DNA from: an uncultured bacterium
GTDB lineage: Bacteria > Cyanobacteriota > Vampirovibrionia > Gastranaerophilales > Gastranaerophilaceae
Reading direction: 5' to 3'
Assembly (NCBI GenBank): GCA_949284715.1
Contig: CASDWH010000029.1
Span: forward strand, 62,001 to 126,000
Length of the DNA stretch: 64,000 bases
A program made the position numbers and the translations under genes. Below, piece by piece: positions 62,264 to 64,000 of the stretch; positions within the stretch are counted from its first letter, which is position 1; each line of letters begins with the position of its first letter. A model generated the notes under the pieces. It saw only the letters and a program-made list of their open reading frames with translations, searched no databases and was not told the DNA's origin.

Positions 62264-64000
62264 ATGTTCATACAGAAAATAACAACAAATGAAACGGGAT
62301 TTGGTTCCCAAAAGCTGTCCGGGGCGGCTAAAAAAGCATTGAGAAAAGCATTAAAACCCGGAGTCAGCAAGCCCCAGAAAGCTAAAAGTGTTACACGCGA
62401 TGTGCTGCCGTATTTGACAGCGGGTACTGCGGCTGTTTCTGTTGTACCGGTGACATTTTCACAAACTGTTAATAATGACTGGTTTAAACTCGGGAAAAAT
62501 GAAAATGGAGAGGCTTTTACTCCTGATATTTTTCAGAAAGCATCGGGGATTAATCTTTTAAAAGGCAATGATGTTCTGGTAACGGCACCTACTGGAACCG
62601 GAAAAACTGCTATTGCACATTTTGCAATAAATAAGAATCTGGCACAGAACGGAAGAACTTTATATACAACACCGTTAAAAGCTTTGTCAAATGAAAAGTT
62701 TAAGTCTTTCCAAAAAATATACGGTGATGAGAATGTAGGAATAATGACAGGCGATACAAAGATTAATACAAACGCTCCGATTGTTATTATGACAACAGAA
62801 ATCTACCGTAACATGGTATTTGGCGATTATATGGAGGGCAGACCTTCTGAGGGATTGAAAGGTGTGAAAACTGTTATTTTTGATGAACTTCATTATCTTG
62901 GCGACATTGACCGCGGCGGGGTTTGGGAGCAGGCAATAATGTTTACCCCTAAAGATATCCAGATGCTTTCGTTATCTGCAACTATCGGCAATAACAGGCA
63001 TATAACGGATTGGATGGCAAGTATTAAAGAGAATGGCAGTAAATACATAACATTTAGTAAAAACAATGATAGTATAGATGAGAGTATAAAAGGTAATGCA
63101 GCATTAAATAGTACTGTATTGATTGATGTTCCAAAAGAAAACCGGCATGTACCTCTAGAATTTCTTATATCAAGAGCCGAATCGAGAGCAAGACGGGTAC
63201 CTGCGGGCAGTTCAAAGTCTGAAAAGAGAGCTGCAAAAAAAGAACAGGAAAGACAGCTTCAATCTATTTCCGCAAGACCGTCGAAATCAGCTTACAGCAA
63301 GCTTATAGATGATTTGTGCGAAGAAGATAAACTGCCTGCAATATTATTTATTTTTAGCAAAAAACACAGTGACAGAATTCTGGATGAGTTGAATACGAAA
63401 TGTGAATGTTTAAATTCTGAGGAAGAAATTTCTAGAATATATAATATTATAAAAGATTACGAATCCTCCGGAAAGTATCTGGGTGAAAGTCTTAACCGTA
63501 CAGCGTTGTACCGTGGTTATGCTATTCATAATGCTGGACTTTTGCCAACACAAAAAGAATTGATTGAAGAACTGTTCCAAAAGAAACTTGTAAAAGTTGT
63601 CATAGCAACAGAAACCCTCTCTGCCGGTATAAATATGCCTGCCAGAACAACAGTAATAAGCACTATAAGAAAACCTTCAGATCATCCGGATGACGAGGAT
63701 GGCATGCGTGCGCTTACGCCTAATGATTTCCATCAGATGGCAGGCCGTGCCGGAAGGCGCGGAATAGATAAAATAGGATACTGTTATGCTCTAAGCTGTA
63801 ACCCTAAACAAAAAAATGTTATAAGAAGCCTTATCTCTGCCGGCTCAAATGATTTAAAAAGTTATTTTATCCCGGATTACTCGTTTCTTGCAAGTTACTA
63901 TTCACTCAGTAATGATGATGAAAAGCTTAAAGAAATAATGTCAAAATCTCTAAATGTTTATGATACAGATGAAACAGCAAAAATACAAAAACAAAATTAT
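62264..64000 (+). CDS. Ski2-like SF2 RNA/DNA helicase, N-terminal part (runs off the window)
   Basis: The frame is open to the right edge (579 codons). It starts MFIQKITTNETGFGSQKLSG, then a Lys-rich stretch. The helicase has Walker A APTGTGKTAIA (about residue 108), TTPLKALSNEKFKSF (Ia), MTTEIYRNM, DELH (residues 207-210), LSATIGN (III), ATETLSAGINMPART (V) and QMAGRAGRRG (VI), the Ski2/Mtr4/Brr2 pattern with a lineage-specific N-terminal extension. Bacterial relatives are HelY-like. A ribosome site is weak (TAATAAG). A basic insert (SEKRAAKKEQERQ) lies between the two RecA domains. Confidence 0.88.
   Translation, partial: MFIQKITTNETGFGSQKLSGAAKKALRKALKPGVSKPQKAKSVTRDVLPYLTAGTAAVSVVPVTFSQTVNNDWFKLGKNENGEAFTPDIFQKASGINLLKGNDVLVTAPTGTGKTAIAHFAINKNLAQNGRTLYTTPLKALSNEKFKSFQKIYGDENVGIMTGDTKINTNAPIVIMTTEIYRNMVFGDYMEGRPSEGLKGVKTVIFDELHYLGDIDRGGVWEQAIMFTPKDIQMLSLSATIGNNRHITDWMASIKENGSKYITFSKNNDSIDESIKGNAALNSTVLIDVPKENRHVPLEFLISRAESRARRVPAGSSKSEKRAAKKEQERQLQSISARPSKSAYSKLIDDLCEEDKLPAILFIFSKKHSDRILDELNTKCECLNSEEEISRIYNIIKDYESSGKYLGESLNRTALYRGYAIHNAGLLPTQKELIEELFQKKLVKVVIATETLSAGINMPARTTVISTIRKPSDHPDDEDGMRALTPNDFHQMAGRAGRRGIDKIGYCYALSCNPKQKNVIRSLISAGSNDLKSYFIPDYSFLASYYSLSNDDEKLKEIMSKSLNVYDTDETAKIQKQNY

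Overview
The window looks like chromosomal DNA of an uncultured gut bacterium from the non-photosynthetic cyanobacterial sister group (Vampirovibrionia/Melainabacteria, order Gastranaerophilales). This is inferred from three things: low GC; a response regulator at 50.4 kb that reads like cyanobacterial RpaB with no photosynthesis gene nearby; and several lineage-specific small proteins with a short N-terminal 'MKI..NFKG' motif. Metabolism is fermentative (a Na+-pumping biotin decarboxylase, ROK sugar kinase, rubrerythrin with a PerR-type regulator).

Layout. 0-2 kb: end of the ATP synthase gamma gene and lineage-specific small proteins. 2.2-12.3 kb: the S10/spc ribosomal protein cluster (rpsJ to rplR), broken after rpsH by a terminator, a methyltransferase gene and a strong promoter followed by seven 9-bp repeats. 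It stops at rplR, so rpsE, rpmD, rplO and secY are not here. 12.4-22.6 kb: a glycosyltransferase, a secreted protein, a sugar kinase-birA-oadG-oadA-oadB operon, a LysM-like gene with an in-frame amber codon, and fur-rubrerythrin. 22.8-32.2 kb: secA, a YrdC-type gene, an AAA+ ATPase, glyQ, two tandem amino-acid permeases and comF. 32.2-35 kb: a pair of recently duplicated membrane proteins divergent from a lipase-like protein. 35-44.7 kb: housekeeping (rpoZ, nucleoside phosphorylase, agmatinase, ligA, sigma factor, pilD, rnhA, holA, holB). 44.7-54.4 kb: four tRNA genes (Val, Gly, His, Arg), a helicase-nuclease, a BioG-type esterase, a phosphatase, RpaB, a phase-variable acyltransferase and a toxin-antitoxin pair. 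54.4-64 kb: YggT, MTA phosphorylase, HU, a SIMPL-domain protein, glucokinase, two radical SAM proteins and the start of a Ski2-like helicase.

Three signals go beyond ordinary annotation. (1) Downstream of three of the four tRNA genes is a repeat element whose common core splits a copy of that same tRNA's T-arm/acceptor end at the same bond (TTCG^A in the T-loop). The Gly copy is tandemly triplicated and a fourth copy stands alone at 33.0 kb. (2) Four HLR1-type direct repeats, the known target of cyanobacterial RpaB, lie upstream of lineage-specific genes, and the RpaB homologue is in the same window. (3) A nine-G tract puts a surface acyltransferase out of frame, as in a contingency locus.

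All assignments come from reading the sequence and from remembered family motifs; no database search was run.
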